Notes: generated by a model not told the origin, from the letters alone. Positions 8,049 through 16,302 are shown, counted from the stretch's first letter. The stretch: 64,000 nucleotides of DNA from Luteimonas sp. J29 (GCF_000472505.1 NZ_AWZR01000006.1:1-64000), one strand, 5' to 3'. Numbers and translations: made by a program.

Positions 8049-8812
8049 TGGCCGCGCCGGCCTGGACGCTGCGCTTCCAGGGCGTGGGCAACGCCTCGGC
8101 CACGGCGCTCGGCGCGCCCATGGCCACCATCGAGCGCGACGGGGCCCCGTGGCTCACGATCGACTGCGGCAGCGAGGGCCTGACCGCCTACCTAGACCAC
8201 TACGGCGAACCGCCGCGCGCGATCTTCGTCACCCACGTCCACCTGGACCACGTGGGCGGTTTCGAGCGCCTGTTCGTGTCCGAATACTTCGACCCGGCGC
8301 GGCGCGGGCGCATGCCGCTGTACGTGCCGGCGCCGGTGGTGCCGCTGCTGCACCGGCGCGTGGCCGACTACCCGAACGTGCTGGCCGAGGGCGGGGCGAA
8401 CTTCTGGGACGCGTTCCGGCTGGTGCCGGTGGGCGAGGCGTTCTGGCACGACGGACAGCGGCTGGAGGTGTTCCCGGCGCGCCACCACTGGCCGGACACC
8501 GCCTTCGGCCTGCGCCTGCGCGGCAGCCTGGCCTACACCGGCGACACCCGGCCGATCCCGGAGCAGCTGCAGCGCCACGCCGGCGCCGGCGAACTGGTGG
8601 CGCACGACTGCGGACTGCACGGCAACCCGTCCCACACCGGCATCGAGGACCTGGAGCGCGAGTACCCGCGCGAACTGCTGTCGCGCTGCGTGCTCTACCA
8701 CTACGGGTCCGCGGCGGACGGCGAGGCGCTGGCCGCGCGCGGCTTCCGGGTGGCGCACCCGGGCGAGGCCTTCCCGCTCGCCGATCCCGCGCCGCCGGGC
8801 GCCGGGGGATGA
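8048..8812 (+). CDS. MBL-fold metallo-hydrolase
   Basis: This 254-residue metallo-beta-lactamase-fold protein has the metal motif HVHLDH (His63, His65, Asp67, His68). Further metal-ligand candidates are His158-159 (ARHHW) and the Asp and His of VAHDCGLHG near 195. No RNA-exonuclease domain follows, so it is a compact RNase Z/phosphodiesterase-like hydrolase whose substrate cannot be named. Its start overlaps the kdkA stop by one base and its own stop overlaps the moaA start by four, placing it between LPS and molybdopterin genes. The link to either pathway is positional only. Confidence 0.85.
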   Translation: MAAPAWTLRFQGVGNASATALGAPMATIERDGAPWLTIDCGSEGLTAYLDHYGEPPRAIFVTHVHLDHVGGFERLFVSEYFDPARRGRMPLYVPAPVVPLLHRRVADYPNVLAEGGANFWDAFRLVPVGEAFWHDGQRLEVFPARHHWPDTAFGLRLRGSLAYTGDTRPIPEQLQRHAGAGELVAHDCGLHGNPSHTGIEDLEREYPRELLSRCVLYHYGSAADGEALAARGFRVAHPGEAFPLADPAPPGAGG

Positions 8813-9828
8813 CCATGCCGCGGGCGCCCGCCGGGCCGATGGACCTGCTGGGCCGGCCGCTGCGCGACCTGCGGCTGTCGGTGATCGAGGCCTGCAACTT
8901 CCGCTGCGGCTACTGCATGCCCGCCGACCGGGTGCCGGACGACTACGGCCTGGATGCCGCCAGCCGCCTCTCGTTCGACCAGATCGAGACCCTGGTGCGC
9001 GCCGCGGCGCGCCTGGGCGTCACCAAGCTGCGCCTGACCGGCGGCGAGCCGCTGCTGCGCAAGGGGCTGCCGGCGCTGGTGGCGCGGCTGGCCCGGATCG
9101 GGGGCATCGAGGACCTGGCCATGACCACCAACGGCGCGCTGCTGGCGCCGCACGCGCAGGCCTTGCGCGAGGCCGGGTTGCGCAGGCTCACCGTGAGCCT
9201 GGATGCGCTCGACCCGGCCGCGTTCCGCGCGCTGTCCGGGCAGCGCGGCCGGGTGGAGGACGTGCTCGCGGGCATCGCCGCGGCCGAACGGGCGGGTTTC
9301 GGTCCGCTCAAGATCAACTGCGTGGTCCAGCGCGGCGTCAACGAGGACCAGGTGCTGCCGCTGGTCGAGCGCTTCCGCGGTACCGGCCACGTGCTGCGCT
9401 TCATCGAGTACATGGACGTGGGCACCTGCAACGGCTGGCGCCGCGACGGCGTCGTGCCCTCGTCCGAGCTGCGCGCGCGCATCCACGCGCGCTGGCCGCT
9501 GCGGCCGCTGGACGCCCAATACCGTGGCGAGGTGGCCGAGCGCCATGGCTTCCTCGACGGCGGGGGCGAGATCGGGTTCGTCAGCTCGGTGACAGCGCCG
9601 TTCTGCGGCGACTGCCACCGGGCGCGGGTGTCGGCGGACGGGCGCCTCTACACCTGCCTGTTCGCGGACGCGGGCACCGACCTGCGGGCCGCGATCGAAG
9701 CCGGGGAGGCAGCCGTGGCCGCCCGCCTTGCGGAGCTGTGGCGCGCGCGCGCCGACCGCTACAGCGAGATCCGCGGCAGCGGCCGCACGCCCCGGCGCCG
9801 GGTGGAAATGTTCCTGGTCGGTGGCTGA
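8809..9828 (+). CDS. moaA: GTP 3',8-cyclase MoaA
   Basis: This 339-residue radical SAM enzyme converts GTP to 3',8-cyclo-7,8-dihydro-GTP, the first step of molybdenum-cofactor synthesis. The N-terminal 4Fe-4S triad is Cys29, Cys33 and Cys36 (CNFRCGYC), and the second cluster is Cys266, Cys269 and Cys283 near the end. The SAM-binding GGEP motif follows near residue 80. The protein ends in Gly-Gly, needed in known MoaA for activity. The ATG at 8809 overlaps the preceding stop (ATGA); an in-frame ATG at 8815 is possible. There is no room for a Moco riboswitch before it. Confidence 0.95.
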   Translation: MTMPRAPAGPMDLLGRPLRDLRLSVIEACNFRCGYCMPADRVPDDYGLDAASRLSFDQIETLVRAAARLGVTKLRLTGGEPLLRKGLPALVARLARIGGIEDLAMTTNGALLAPHAQALREAGLRRLTVSLDALDPAAFRALSGQRGRVEDVLAGIAAAERAGFGPLKINCVVQRGVNEDQVLPLVERFRGTGHVLRFIEYMDVGTCNGWRRDGVVPSSELRARIHARWPLRPLDAQYRGEVAERHGFLDGGGEIGFVSSVTAPFCGDCHRARVSADGRLYTCLFADAGTDLRAAIEAGEAAVAARLAELWRARADRYSEIRGSGRTPRRRVEMFLVGG

Positions 9829-9885
9829 GGCCTGCCGCCCGTGGCGGGTCCGCGGGCAGGGCCTGCGCCAGCGCGGCTGCGCGGC

Positions 9886-9891
9886 TACCAT
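9886..9891 (+). promoter_or_regulatory. -10-like box placed for a leaderless moaC mRNA
   Basis: TACCAT is followed by six bases and the moaC ATG at 9898. It suggests an internal start for moaCDE independent of moaA, with a leaderless transcript. No good -35 is visible. Confidence 0.4.
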
Positions 9892-9897
9892 GCCCGC

Positions 9898-10392
9898 ATG
9901 AGTCGCGCCGCGAAGCCGAAGCTGACCCACCTCGACGACGAGGGCCGTCCGGCCATGGTCGACGTCTCCGCCAAGGCGGCCACCACGCGCGAGGCGCGGG
10001 CCGAATGCCGGGTGCGCTTTCCGGCCCCGGTCGCCGCCGCACTGCGCGGGTCCGGGTTGCGCAGCGCCAAGGGCGGCATCGTCGACACCGCGGTAATCGC
10101 CGGGACGATGGCGGTCAAGCGCACCCACGAACTGATCCCGTTCTGCCATCCGCTGCCGATCGACGGCGTGCGCATCGCCATCGACTGGCACGGCGAGCGC
10201 GAGCTTCGGATCGAGTGCGCGGTGAAGACCACCCACCGCACGGGCGTCGAGATGGAGGCCCTGACCGGCGCCACCGTCGCCGCGCTCACCGTGTACGACA
10301 TGTGCAAGGCGCTCTCGCATGCGATCGTACTCGGCCCGGCGAAGCTGCTGGGCAAGCGCGGCGGCAAGCGCGACTTCGGGAGCGTGGGCTGA
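9898..10392 (+). CDS. moaC: Cyclic pyranopterin monophosphate synthase MoaC
   Basis: This 164-residue protein catalyses the second step of molybdopterin synthesis, turning the MoaA product into cyclic pyranopterin monophosphate. The family core blocks are intact: [19 protein letters not shown] and [10 protein letters not shown] at about 56-90, then [21 protein letters not shown] at about 112-132 and a basic [10 protein letters not shown] tail. Length matches E. coli MoaC (161). An upstream in-frame start at 9841 lacks family similarity. It overlaps moaD by one base. Confidence 0.95.
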   Translation: MSRAAKPKLTHLDDEGRPAMVDVSAKAATTREARAECRVRFPAPVAAALRGSGLRSAKGGIVDTAVIAGTMAVKRTHELIPFCHPLPIDGVRIAIDWHGERELRIECAVKTTHRTGVEMEALTGATVAALTVYDMCKALSHAIVLGPAKLLGKRGGKRDFGSVG

Positions 10393-10634
10393 TGGCCAGG
10401 GTGACGCTGCTGTACTTCGCCAGCCTGCGCGATGCCGCCGGCGCGGCGTCGGAACCGCTGGAAACCGCGGCGCCGGACCTGGTCGCGCTGTATGCCGAGG
10501 CGCAGGCGCGGCACGGCTTCGCGCTTCCCGTCGAACGCCTGCGCGTGGCGGTGGACGGCGCCTTCGCCGACTGGCGCGACGCGGTGCGCGACGGCAGCGA
10601 GGTCGCCTTCATCCCGCCGGTGTCCGGCGGCTGA
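10392..10634 (+). CDS. moaD: Molybdopterin synthase sulfur-carrier subunit MoaD
   Basis: This 80-residue ubiquitin-fold protein ends in PPVSGG. The terminal Gly-Gly is adenylated and thiocarboxylated to carry the sulfur inserted into cyclic pyranopterin monophosphate by MoaE. The start YFASLRDAAG is the usual MoaD N-terminal strand. It overlaps moaC by one base and is followed 15 bp later by moaE, its partner in the heterotetrameric synthase. Confidence 0.93.
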   Translation: MARVTLLYFASLRDAAGAASEPLETAAPDLVALYAEAQARHGFALPVERLRVAVDGAFADWRDAVRDGSEVAFIPPVSGG

Positions 10635-10649
10635 GCGGGAGCCGCGCGC

Positions 10650-11093
10650 ATGCCGTCGCCGCGTTTCCGGATCGCCGATGCACCGTTCGACATCGCGCCG
10701 CTGCACGCGCGCCTGCAGCATGAGTGCGCCGGCGCGTGCGCCAGTTTCGAGGGCCGGGTGCGCGACCACAACGATGGCCGCCCCGTGCGCGGCCTGCGCT
10801 ACGAGGCCTATGTCGAACTGGCCGAGGCCGAGGGCGCACGCATCCTGGACGAAGCGCTGGCCAGGTTCGACATCCTCGAGGCCTGCGCCGTGCACCGCAC
10901 CGGCGAGCTGGCGATCGGCGAGCTCGCGGTCTGGGTCGGCGCCAGCGCCGCCCATCGCGACGCCGCCTTCGAGGCCTGCCGCTGGATCATCGACGAGGTC
11001 AAGGCGCGCGTCCCGATCTGGAAGCACGAGCGCTACGCCGACGGCGAAGCGGACTGGCTGCATCCCTGCCAGACGGATCCATCCGAGCCATAG
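10650..11093 (+). CDS. moaE: Molybdopterin synthase catalytic subunit MoaE
   Basis: This 147-residue large subunit of molybdopterin synthase transfers two sulfurs from MoaD to form the dithiolene. The active-site lysine lies in VPIWKHERY (Lys125), with conserved blocks FEGRVRDHNDGR (33-44) and HRTGELAIGE (82-91). The length is normal. It is last in the moaA-moaC-moaD-moaE series. A 180-bp gap without recognisable signals follows, ahead of the beta-propeller gene. Confidence 0.95.
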   Translation: MPSPRFRIADAPFDIAPLHARLQHECAGACASFEGRVRDHNDGRPVRGLRYEAYVELAEAEGARILDEALARFDILEACAVHRTGELAIGELAVWVGASAAHRDAAFEACRWIIDEVKARVPIWKHERYADGEADWLHPCQTDPSEP

Positions 11094-11273
11094 GTCCTGC
11101 ACCCCCCCGGTACGGGCGAAGGAGAGTGAACAACCGCGCCACGCCAACAGATCGCTCCGCCGAATCGCATTGAGACCGTCGCCACGGGCAACACATCCGA
11201 CAGCCCGTCCAACCCTCCGCCAGAACCGCCTCCGCGACCACGCACACAAGTCCAGGATTCCGAAACCACTGCC

Positions 11274-12290
11274 ATGCGCCACCCGACCGCCCGCCTCGCC
11301 CTTCTCCTGCTCGCCTTCGCGACCACGAACTCCACCGCGCAAGACCTCCTCCTCGTCGGCAACAAGACCGACGACACGCTCTGGCAGCTCTCGCTCGACG
11401 ATGGCACGCGCGTCCGCGAACTGGCCAGCGGCGCCGGCCCGCACGAGATCGCGGTGTCTCCTGACGGCCGTGTCGCCGTGGTCACCGATTACGGCCAGGA
11501 GGAGCCCGGTCGCTCGCTGACACTGGTCGACGTCGCCACCGGCACGGTGCTGCGGTCCATCGATCTCGGCGGGCACCGCCGTCCGCACGGCGTCCGCTTC
11601 CTGCCCGATGGCGACGTGCTCGTCACCACCGAGCGCAGCCATGCGCTGCTGAAGGTGGACCTCGACGCGGGCGAGGTGGTGCAGGCGATCGACGTCGGCG
11701 ACGGGCTCGGCCACATGGTCGCGCTCTCGCGCGACGGGGCGATCGCCTACGTGAGCAAGATCGTCGCCGGCGCCGTGGTGCGCGTGGACCTGGCCGAAGG
11801 CCGCGTCACCCACGAGCGCCCCGCCGGCAAGGGCGCCGAAGGCATCGAGGTCGCGCCCGACGGCACGGTATGGGTGACGAACCGCGGCGAGGACACCGTC
11901 ACCGTGCACGATCCGGACACGCTCGAGGTGCTGGCCACGCTCGCCAGCGAAGGTTTCCCGATCCGCGTCGTCTTCACCCCCGACGGCCGCCACGCGCTGG
12001 TCAGCAACGCCACCGCCGCGACGCTGTCGGTGTTCGACGTCGCCACCCGCGCGCCGGTGGCGACGGTCGCGCTCAAGCCGCAGGGCGAGGCCTTCCGCGA
12101 CACGATGCTCGGTCGCGACGCGTTGCCGATCGGGATCGCGGTCGATCCCGCCGCGCCGCGCGCGTACGTGGCAATCAGCGGCGCCAACCGCATCGCCGTC
12201 GTCGACACGGCGGAATGGAAGGTCGTCGATGCCTGGGAGACCGGCAACGAGCCCGACGCGCTGGGCATCGTCCGCGGAGGCGCGCGATGA
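11274..12290 (+). CDS. Secreted YVTN/YncE-type beta-propeller protein
   Basis: This 338-residue exported protein has a signal peptide of about 22 residues (cleavage near TAQ). The rest is six to seven short repeats of the YVTN beta-propeller form, each with a strand like VSPDGRVAVVTD, FLPDGDVLVTTE, VAPDGTVWVTNR or FTPDGRHALVSN. Such propellers bind ligands or partners in the periplasm; no catalytic motif is visible. It overlaps the next gene by four bases (ATGA), so propeller and lipoprotein are probably made together. The function of the pair is unknown. Confidence 0.85.
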   Translation: MRHPTARLALLLLAFATTNSTAQDLLLVGNKTDDTLWQLSLDDGTRVRELASGAGPHEIAVSPDGRVAVVTDYGQEEPGRSLTLVDVATGTVLRSIDLGGHRRPHGVRFLPDGDVLVTTERSHALLKVDLDAGEVVQAIDVGDGLGHMVALSRDGAIAYVSKIVAGAVVRVDLAEGRVTHERPAGKGAEGIEVAPDGTVWVTNRGEDTVTVHDPDTLEVLATLASEGFPIRVVFTPDGRHALVSNATAATLSVFDVATRAPVATVALKPQGEAFRDTMLGRDALPIGIAVDPAAPRAYVAISGANRIAVVDTAEWKVVDAWETGNEPDALGIVRGGAR

Positions 12291-12868
12291 CGACGCGGCG
12301 GGGCCGGGCGATCGCCGCGTGCGCCGTCGTCCCGGTCCTGCTGGTGGCCTGCCGCAGCGTGCCGGTGGAGCCGCCGCCGCCCACCGGCAGCGTCGAGGTG
12401 GGCCTGGTGACGCCGCCGCCCGGCGCCACGCGCATGGAACTCGCTGCGAGCCAGCGCTTCGTCTACCCGAACCTCGAGGAACCGGTGGCGATGCCGGTCT
12501 ATCCGCCCGAACTCCTGCCGCTGCGGCTCGCACCGCTGGACCTGTGCGTGGAGGTGGTGATCGGCGAGGACGGGCTGGTCCGCGAGGTGCGCCGGCGCAT
12601 CGATGACGCCTGCCCGGGCGAGGCCGGGCCGCACGAGGCGCGCTTCGCGCAGCTGCTCGAGGACGCGGTGCGCCAGTGGATCTTCGAGCCGGCGCTGGTC
12701 TGCAGCACGCCCGACGGCCGCCCGTCGGAGGACGCCTGCGCGGAGCCGGACGTGGTCGAGACGCCGGTGGCGCTGCGCCTGTCGTACGTGTTCGGATTCA
12801 GCCAGCGCGATGGCGAACCCGTCGTCGAACTGCGCGGCGGCCGCCAGGGCGCTGCGGAGGGGCGCTAG
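12287..12868 (+). CDS. Lipoprotein with a TonB C-terminal-like domain
   Basis: This 193-residue putative lipoprotein has a signal sequence ending LLVAC with Cys22 as the lipidation site. After a proline-rich spacer, residues about 70-135 resemble a TonB C-terminal domain: PVYPPELLPL, then VEVVIGEDGLVREVR and FAQLLEDAVRQWIFEPAL. Unlike true TonB there is no N-terminal transmembrane anchor with a periplasmic proline rod, so it probably sits in the outer membrane and does not transduce energy. It is translationally coupled to the beta-propeller gene. The domain call is by pattern only. Confidence 0.7.
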   Translation: MTTRRGRAIAACAVVPVLLVACRSVPVEPPPPTGSVEVGLVTPPPGATRMELAASQRFVYPNLEEPVAMPVYPPELLPLRLAPLDLCVEVVIGEDGLVREVRRRIDDACPGEAGPHEARFAQLLEDAVRQWIFEPALVCSTPDGRPSEDACAEPDVVETPVALRLSYVFGFSQRDGEPVVELRGGRQGAAEGR

Positions 12869-12927
12869 CGCGCGGCTACGGTCCGGCGCGCTAGCGCGCC
12901 GGCGCCGGGCATGGTCGCGAACCCTGC

Positions 12928-12963
12928 TAGAATCCGCATCCCGGCCACGCATCGCGTGGCCGG
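12928..12963 (+). promoter_or_regulatory. -10 box and leader hairpin of the 4.5S RNA gene
   Basis: TAGAAT (12928-12933) is a good -10 box; the -35 region is weak. Transcription from it would begin at about 12940. The first transcribed bases form a perfect 9-bp hairpin (12941-12949 with 12955-12963), eight bases ahead of the mature RNA. This probably belongs to the precursor and is trimmed off. Confidence 0.5.
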
Positions 12964-12971
12964 CGTCTCAA

Positions 12972-13081
12972 TGGTGGCCCCGTCGGCCCCTCGCGACGCT
13001 AGGTCGAAAACCCCGCCAGGGCCGGAAGGCAGCAACGGTATCGATCGACGCGGGTGCCGAGGCAAGCTGGCGGGGCCATCG
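12972..13081 (+). ncRNA. ffs: Signal recognition particle RNA (4.5S)
   Basis: This is a bacterial small-type SRP RNA of about 110 nt that binds Ffh and targets inner-membrane proteins. The diagnostic apical domain is present: AGGGCCGGAAGGCAGCA carrying the GGAA tetraloop (about 13018-13034), with the symmetric and asymmetric internal loops, and closing helix halves TGGTGGCCCC (12972) and GGGGCCATC (13072). Exact ends are estimated from helix pairing. Location just upstream of dnaX is common in proteobacteria. Confidence 0.93.
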
Positions 13082-13163
13082 CCATGTGTGGCCTTGGTTG
13101 TTGCTAGTGCGCATGGGCGGACAGGTGCTCGCCCATGGCGACGGTGGCAGGCCGCGGCGCCCT

Positions 13164-13215
13164 GGTGGGACGGGGGCGGTGGCTTCGCCACCGTGCCACC
13201 CGCTGCGCGGGTGGT
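13164..13215. other. Two adjacent hairpins between 4.5S RNA and tRNA-Ser
   Basis: The stretch holds two short palindromes, GGTGGCTTCGCCACC (UUCG-type loop) and a CCACCCG/CGGGTGG stem. They could end the 4.5S transcript, but no T-run follows. I see no reading frame with coding character between 13082 and 13243. Confidence 0.3.
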
Positions 13216-13243
13216 CGAACCCCACTTGGGGTCCTCATCGCAA

Positions 13244-13307
13244 CCTCTCTCCGCCAGATACGCAAAACGCCCCTTGCGGGGCGCTTCGCGTATCTGGCGG
13301 AGAGAGG
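13244..13307 (-). terminator. tRNA-Ser(GGA) terminator nested in a 20-bp inverted repeat
   Basis: On the minus strand, just after the tRNA, a hairpin CGCCCC-GCAA-GGGGCG (13268-13283) followed by TTTT (13264-13267) forms an intrinsic terminator. It lies inside a perfect 20-bp inverted repeat (13244-13263 and 13288-13307) whose right arm is the tRNA 3' end itself, including CCA. The whole forms a long extended hairpin that competes with the acceptor stem. Confidence 0.8.
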
Positions 13308-13387
13308 GGGATTCGAACCCCCGAAGCGCTGTTTAGGCGCTTACACACTTTCCAGGCGTGCTCCTTCAACCACTCGGACACCTCTCC
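13295..13387 (-). tRNA. tRNA-Ser (anticodon GGA)
   Basis: This is a class II serine tRNA of 93 nt including an encoded CCA. The acceptor stem GGAGAGG (13381-13387) pairs with TCTCTCC with one G-U pair. The anticodon loop CTGGAAA reads GGA (UCC/UCU codons). A long variable arm (AAGCGCCTAAACAGCGCTT) and a T-arm with GGTTCGAATCC are present. It lies convergent to the 4.5S gene and divergent from dnaX. Confidence 0.97.
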
Positions 13388-13527
13388 GGGAGGTCCCGGC
13401 GGGCGGCGTCCGGCCGCGCGCAGGGGCCGGAAATTCTAGCCGTCGCCCGGCTTTACCACAACCGAACGGGCGCGGGCCCGGGCCCGGCCGGAGGCGGCCG
13501 GACCGGACAAGCGGTGCCGTGGCACGG

Positions 13528-13533
13528 CACAAT
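13528..13533 (+). promoter_or_regulatory. -10-like box placed for a leaderless dnaX mRNA
   Basis: CACAAT is followed by six bases and the dnaX ATG at 13540, the same spacing found at six other genes here. No -35 box is obvious. Confidence 0.4.
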
Positions 13534-13539
13534 GCACGC

Positions 13540-15309
13540 ATGTCCTACCTCGTCCTCGCGCGCAAGTGGCGCCCCCGGCGGTTCGCCGAACTGGTGGGCC
13601 AGGAACACGTGGTCCGGGCCCTGAGCAATGCGCTCGAGTCGGGCCGCGTCCACCACGCCTACCTGTTCACCGGCACCCGCGGCGTCGGCAAGACCACGAT
13701 CGCCCGCATCTTCGCCAAGAGCCTGAACTGCGAGAAGGGCACCGGCGCCGACCCCTGCGGCGAGTGCGAGACCTGCCTGGCCATCGATGCCGGGCGCTAC
13801 ATCGACCTGCTCGAGATCGACGCCGCCTCCAACACCGGCGTCGACAACGTGCGCGACCTGATCGACAACGCGCAGTACATGCCCTCGCGCGGCCGCTACA
13901 AGGTGTACCTCATCGACGAGGTGCACATGCTCTCCAAGCCGGCGTTCAACGCGCTGCTCAAGACGCTGGAGGAGCCGCCGGAGCACGTGAAGTTCCTGTT
14001 CGCGACCACCGACCCGGAGAAGCTCCTGGTCACGGTGCTGTCGCGCTGCCTGCAGTTCAACCTCAAGCGCCTGGACGAGGAGCAGATCGGCGGACAGATC
14101 GCGAAGATCCTGGAGGCCGAAGGCATCGCCGCCGAGCCGGGCGCGGTGCGCCAGCTGGCGCGCGCGGCCGACGGCAGCCTGCGCGACGGCCTGTCGCTGC
14201 TCGACCAGGCCATCGCCTACAGCGGCGCCGGCGCCGCGGGCAAGGTGCTGACGGCCGATGCGGTGGCCGGGATGCTGGGCACGGTCGACCGCGCCCGGAT
14301 CGGCGCGCTGCTGCAGGCGCTGGCCGACGGCGACGGTGCGGCGCTGATGGCCGCGATCGCGTCCCTGGCCGAGATGTCGCCGGACTGGGCGGGGGTGCTC
14401 GACGCGCTCGCCGCCGCGCTGCACCGGATCCAGGTGCGCCAGCTCGTTCCCGAGGCGGTCGTCGACGGCGACGGCCTGGACGTGGACGGGCTGGCCGCGT
14501 CGCTGCGGCCCGAGGTGGTGCAGCTCTGGTACCAGATGGCGCTCGCCGGGCGCCGCGACCTGCCGCTGGCCCCGGGGCCGCGCGCCGGCTTCGAGATGAG
14601 CCTGCTGCGGATGCTGGCGTTCCGGCCGGTGGAAGGCGCGGGGCAGGGGGCCGGCACGTCCGGTGGCGGCTCGGCCGGACGCGGCTCCCCGCGCGATGCC
14701 GCGACCGCCGCCGCGGCGGCCGCCCGAGCGGCGCTGGCCGACGAGTTGCCGCCGCGTGCGGAACCTTCCCGGCGCAGCGCTCCTGCGTCCGCGGCGCCGG
14801 AACCCGCGCCGCGGCCGGAGCCCGCACCCCCGCCGTCTGCCGCGCCATCGCGGCCGTCGGGCCCGGCCCCGGACGCGGGCGCCATCGAGATGGCGCCGAA
14901 GCCGCGGGTGACGGACCTGGACGCCGCCGGCTGGCTCGACCTCGTCGCCGGCCTTGCCCTGCGCGGCCCGGTGCGCGAACTCGCCGCCCACGCCGCCTTC
15001 ATCGACTGGCGCGACGGCGTGCTGCGCCTGGGGCTCACGCCCGCCGACGACCACCTCAAGACCCCGTTCCTCGTGAACCAGCTGGCGCAGGCGCTCGCGC
15101 CCGCCCTCGGTGTCGCGCCGCAGCTGCGCTTCGAGGAAACCGCCGCCGCCGAGGCCGAGACCCTGCACGCGCGCACCGAGCGGCAGCGCGACGCACGCAA
15201 GGCGGCGGCCGAGCAGGCGTTCCTGTCCGATCCCGACGTGCAGCGGCTGATGCAGGAGCGCGGCGCCAGGCTGGTGCCCGATTCGATCCGACCCTTCGAC
15301 CAAGGCTGA
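13540..15309 (+). CDS. dnaX: DNA polymerase III subunits gamma/tau DnaX
   Basis: This 589-residue clamp-loader ATPase couples the replicative polymerases to the helicase. The Walker A motif GTRGVGKTT is at 45-53, zinc-binding cysteines are at 64, 73, 76 and 79, and the Walker B motif LIDEVHM is at 124-130. The SRC arginine-finger motif follows near 167-169. A long Ala/Pro-rich linker (about 375-450) precedes a C-terminal tau-type domain. No A-rich slippery heptamer for gamma production is visible. Upstream in-frame starts run through tRNA and hairpin DNA and are rejected. ybaB and recR follow in the usual order. Confidence 0.95.
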   Translation: MSYLVLARKWRPRRFAELVGQEHVVRALSNALESGRVHHAYLFTGTRGVGKTTIARIFAKSLNCEKGTGADPCGECETCLAIDAGRYIDLLEIDAASNTGVDNVRDLIDNAQYMPSRGRYKVYLIDEVHMLSKPAFNALLKTLEEPPEHVKFLFATTDPEKLLVTVLSRCLQFNLKRLDEEQIGGQIAKILEAEGIAAEPGAVRQLARAADGSLRDGLSLLDQAIAYSGAGAAGKVLTADAVAGMLGTVDRARIGALLQALADGDGAALMAAIASLAEMSPDWAGVLDALAAALHRIQVRQLVPEAVVDGDGLDVDGLAASLRPEVVQLWYQMALAGRRDLPLAPGPRAGFEMSLLRMLAFRPVEGAGQGAGTSGGGSAGRGSPRDAATAAAAAARAALADELPPRAEPSRRSAPASAAPEPAPRPEPAPPPSAAPSRPSGPAPDAGAIEMAPKPRVTDLDAAGWLDLVAGLALRGPVRELAAHAAFIDWRDGVLRLGLTPADDHLKTPFLVNQLAQALAPALGVAPQLRFEETAAAEAETLHARTERQRDARKAAAEQAFLSDPDVQRLMQERGARLVPDSIRPFDQG

Positions 15310-15315
15310 AACGAC

Positions 15316-15636
15316 ATGCGTGGAAACATCGCCCAGCTGATGCAGCAGGCGCAGAAGATGCAGGAGAACATGCAGAAGGTGCAGCAGGAGATCGCTGCGC
15401 TCGAGGTCACCGGCAGCGCCGGTGGCGGCATGGTCACCGTGACCCTGTCCGGCGCCAAGGAGTGCCGCAAGGTGCGCATCGACCCGAGCGTGCTCTCGGA
15501 CCCGGAGATGGCCGAGGACCTGATCGCCGCCGCGTTCAACGACGCCTCCAACCGCATCGACGCCGCCTCGCGCGAGAAGATGGCCGCCGCGACCGCGGGT
15601 CTGCCGATCCCGCCGGGCATGAAGCTGCCGTTCTGA
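15316..15636 (+). CDS. YbaB/EbfC nucleoid-associated protein
   Basis: This 106-residue dimeric DNA-binding protein of the YbaB/EbfC family has an N-terminal glutamine- and methionine-rich helix (LMQQAQKMQENMQKVQQEI). The central block GSAGGGMVTVTLSG and the end GLPIPPGMKLPF are both diagnostic. The family binds DNA with little specificity and may act in nucleoid organisation or recombination. It starts six bases after dnaX and precedes recR, the conserved dnaX-ybaB-recR cluster. Confidence 0.93.
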   Translation: MRGNIAQLMQQAQKMQENMQKVQQEIAALEVTGSAGGGMVTVTLSGAKECRKVRIDPSVLSDPEMAEDLIAAAFNDASNRIDAASREKMAAATAGLPIPPGMKLPF

Positions 15637-15708
15637 TCCAGTGCGGGCGAAGGCCGTGCGGCGCCACGCGGCGCCGGCGCGCGGCCCGTCCCCCGAGCCG
15701 CCACGTCG

Positions 15709-16302
15709 ATGTCGTCGCTCCTTGAACAGCTGATCGAGTCCTTCCGGATCCTGCCCGGCGTGGGCCAGAAGACCGCGCAGCGCATGGCCTACCACGTGCT
15801 CGAACGCGAGCGCGAAGGCGGCCGGCGGCTGGCCGAGGCGCTGGCCGAGGCGGTCGAGCGCGTCGGCCACTGCGAGCGCTGCCGGGATTTCAGCGAGGCC
15901 CCCGTGTGCGCGACCTGCGCCAGCGCCGCGCGCGACCGCCACCAGCTGTGCGTGGTCGAATCGCCGGCCGACCGGCTCGCGATCGAGCAGGCCACCGGCT
16001 ATCGCGGCCTGTATTTCGTGCTGCAGGGCCGCCTGAGCCCGCTCGACGGCGTCGGCCCGCGCGAGATCGGCCTCGACCGCCTGGCCCAGCGCCTGGCCGA
16101 GGGCGAGGTGCGCGAACTGATCGTCGCCACCAATCCCACCGTCGAGGGCGAGGCGACCGCGCACTACCTGGCGCAGATCGCGCGCCAGCACGCGGTCCGG
16201 CCCAGCCGCCTCGCCCACGGCGTGCCGTTGGGTGGCGAACTGGAGTACGTCGACCGCGGCACCCTGTCGCACGCGTTCGGCTCGCGCAGCGAAATGGACT
16301 GA
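15709..16302 (+). CDS. recR: Recombination mediator RecR
   Basis: This 197-residue ring-forming protein acts with RecO and RecF to load RecA at gaps. An N-terminal helix-hairpin-helix ([13 protein letters not shown], 15-27) is followed by the C4 zinc finger Cys55, Cys58, Cys67 and Cys70. A Toprim domain (about 80-170) and a C-terminal Walker B-like region follow. Length is normal for the family. The partner gene recO is in the same window at 47162. Confidence 0.95.
   Translation: MSSLLEQLIESFRILPGVGQKTAQRMAYHVLEREREGGRRLAEALAEAVERVGHCERCRDFSEAPVCATCASAARDRHQLCVVESPADRLAIEQATGYRGLYFVLQGRLSPLDGVGPREIGLDRLAQRLAEGEVRELIVATNPTVEGEATAHYLAQIARQHAVRPSRLAHGVPLGGELEYVDRGTLSHAFGSRSEMD

Noticed and set aside
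8680-8820. Moco riboswitch upstream of moaA
   Set aside because: moaA overlaps the preceding gene by four bases and no riboswitch-like structure precedes it.
13244-13307. tRNA-end inverted repeat as an attachment site of an integrated element
   Set aside because: The neighbouring genes (4.5S RNA, dnaX) are core chromosome and no integrase or direct repeat is near. A regulatory or terminator role is simpler.
13540-15309. Programmed frameshift in dnaX producing the gamma subunit
   Set aside because: No A-rich slippery heptamer with a downstream stem was found by eye in the relevant region.
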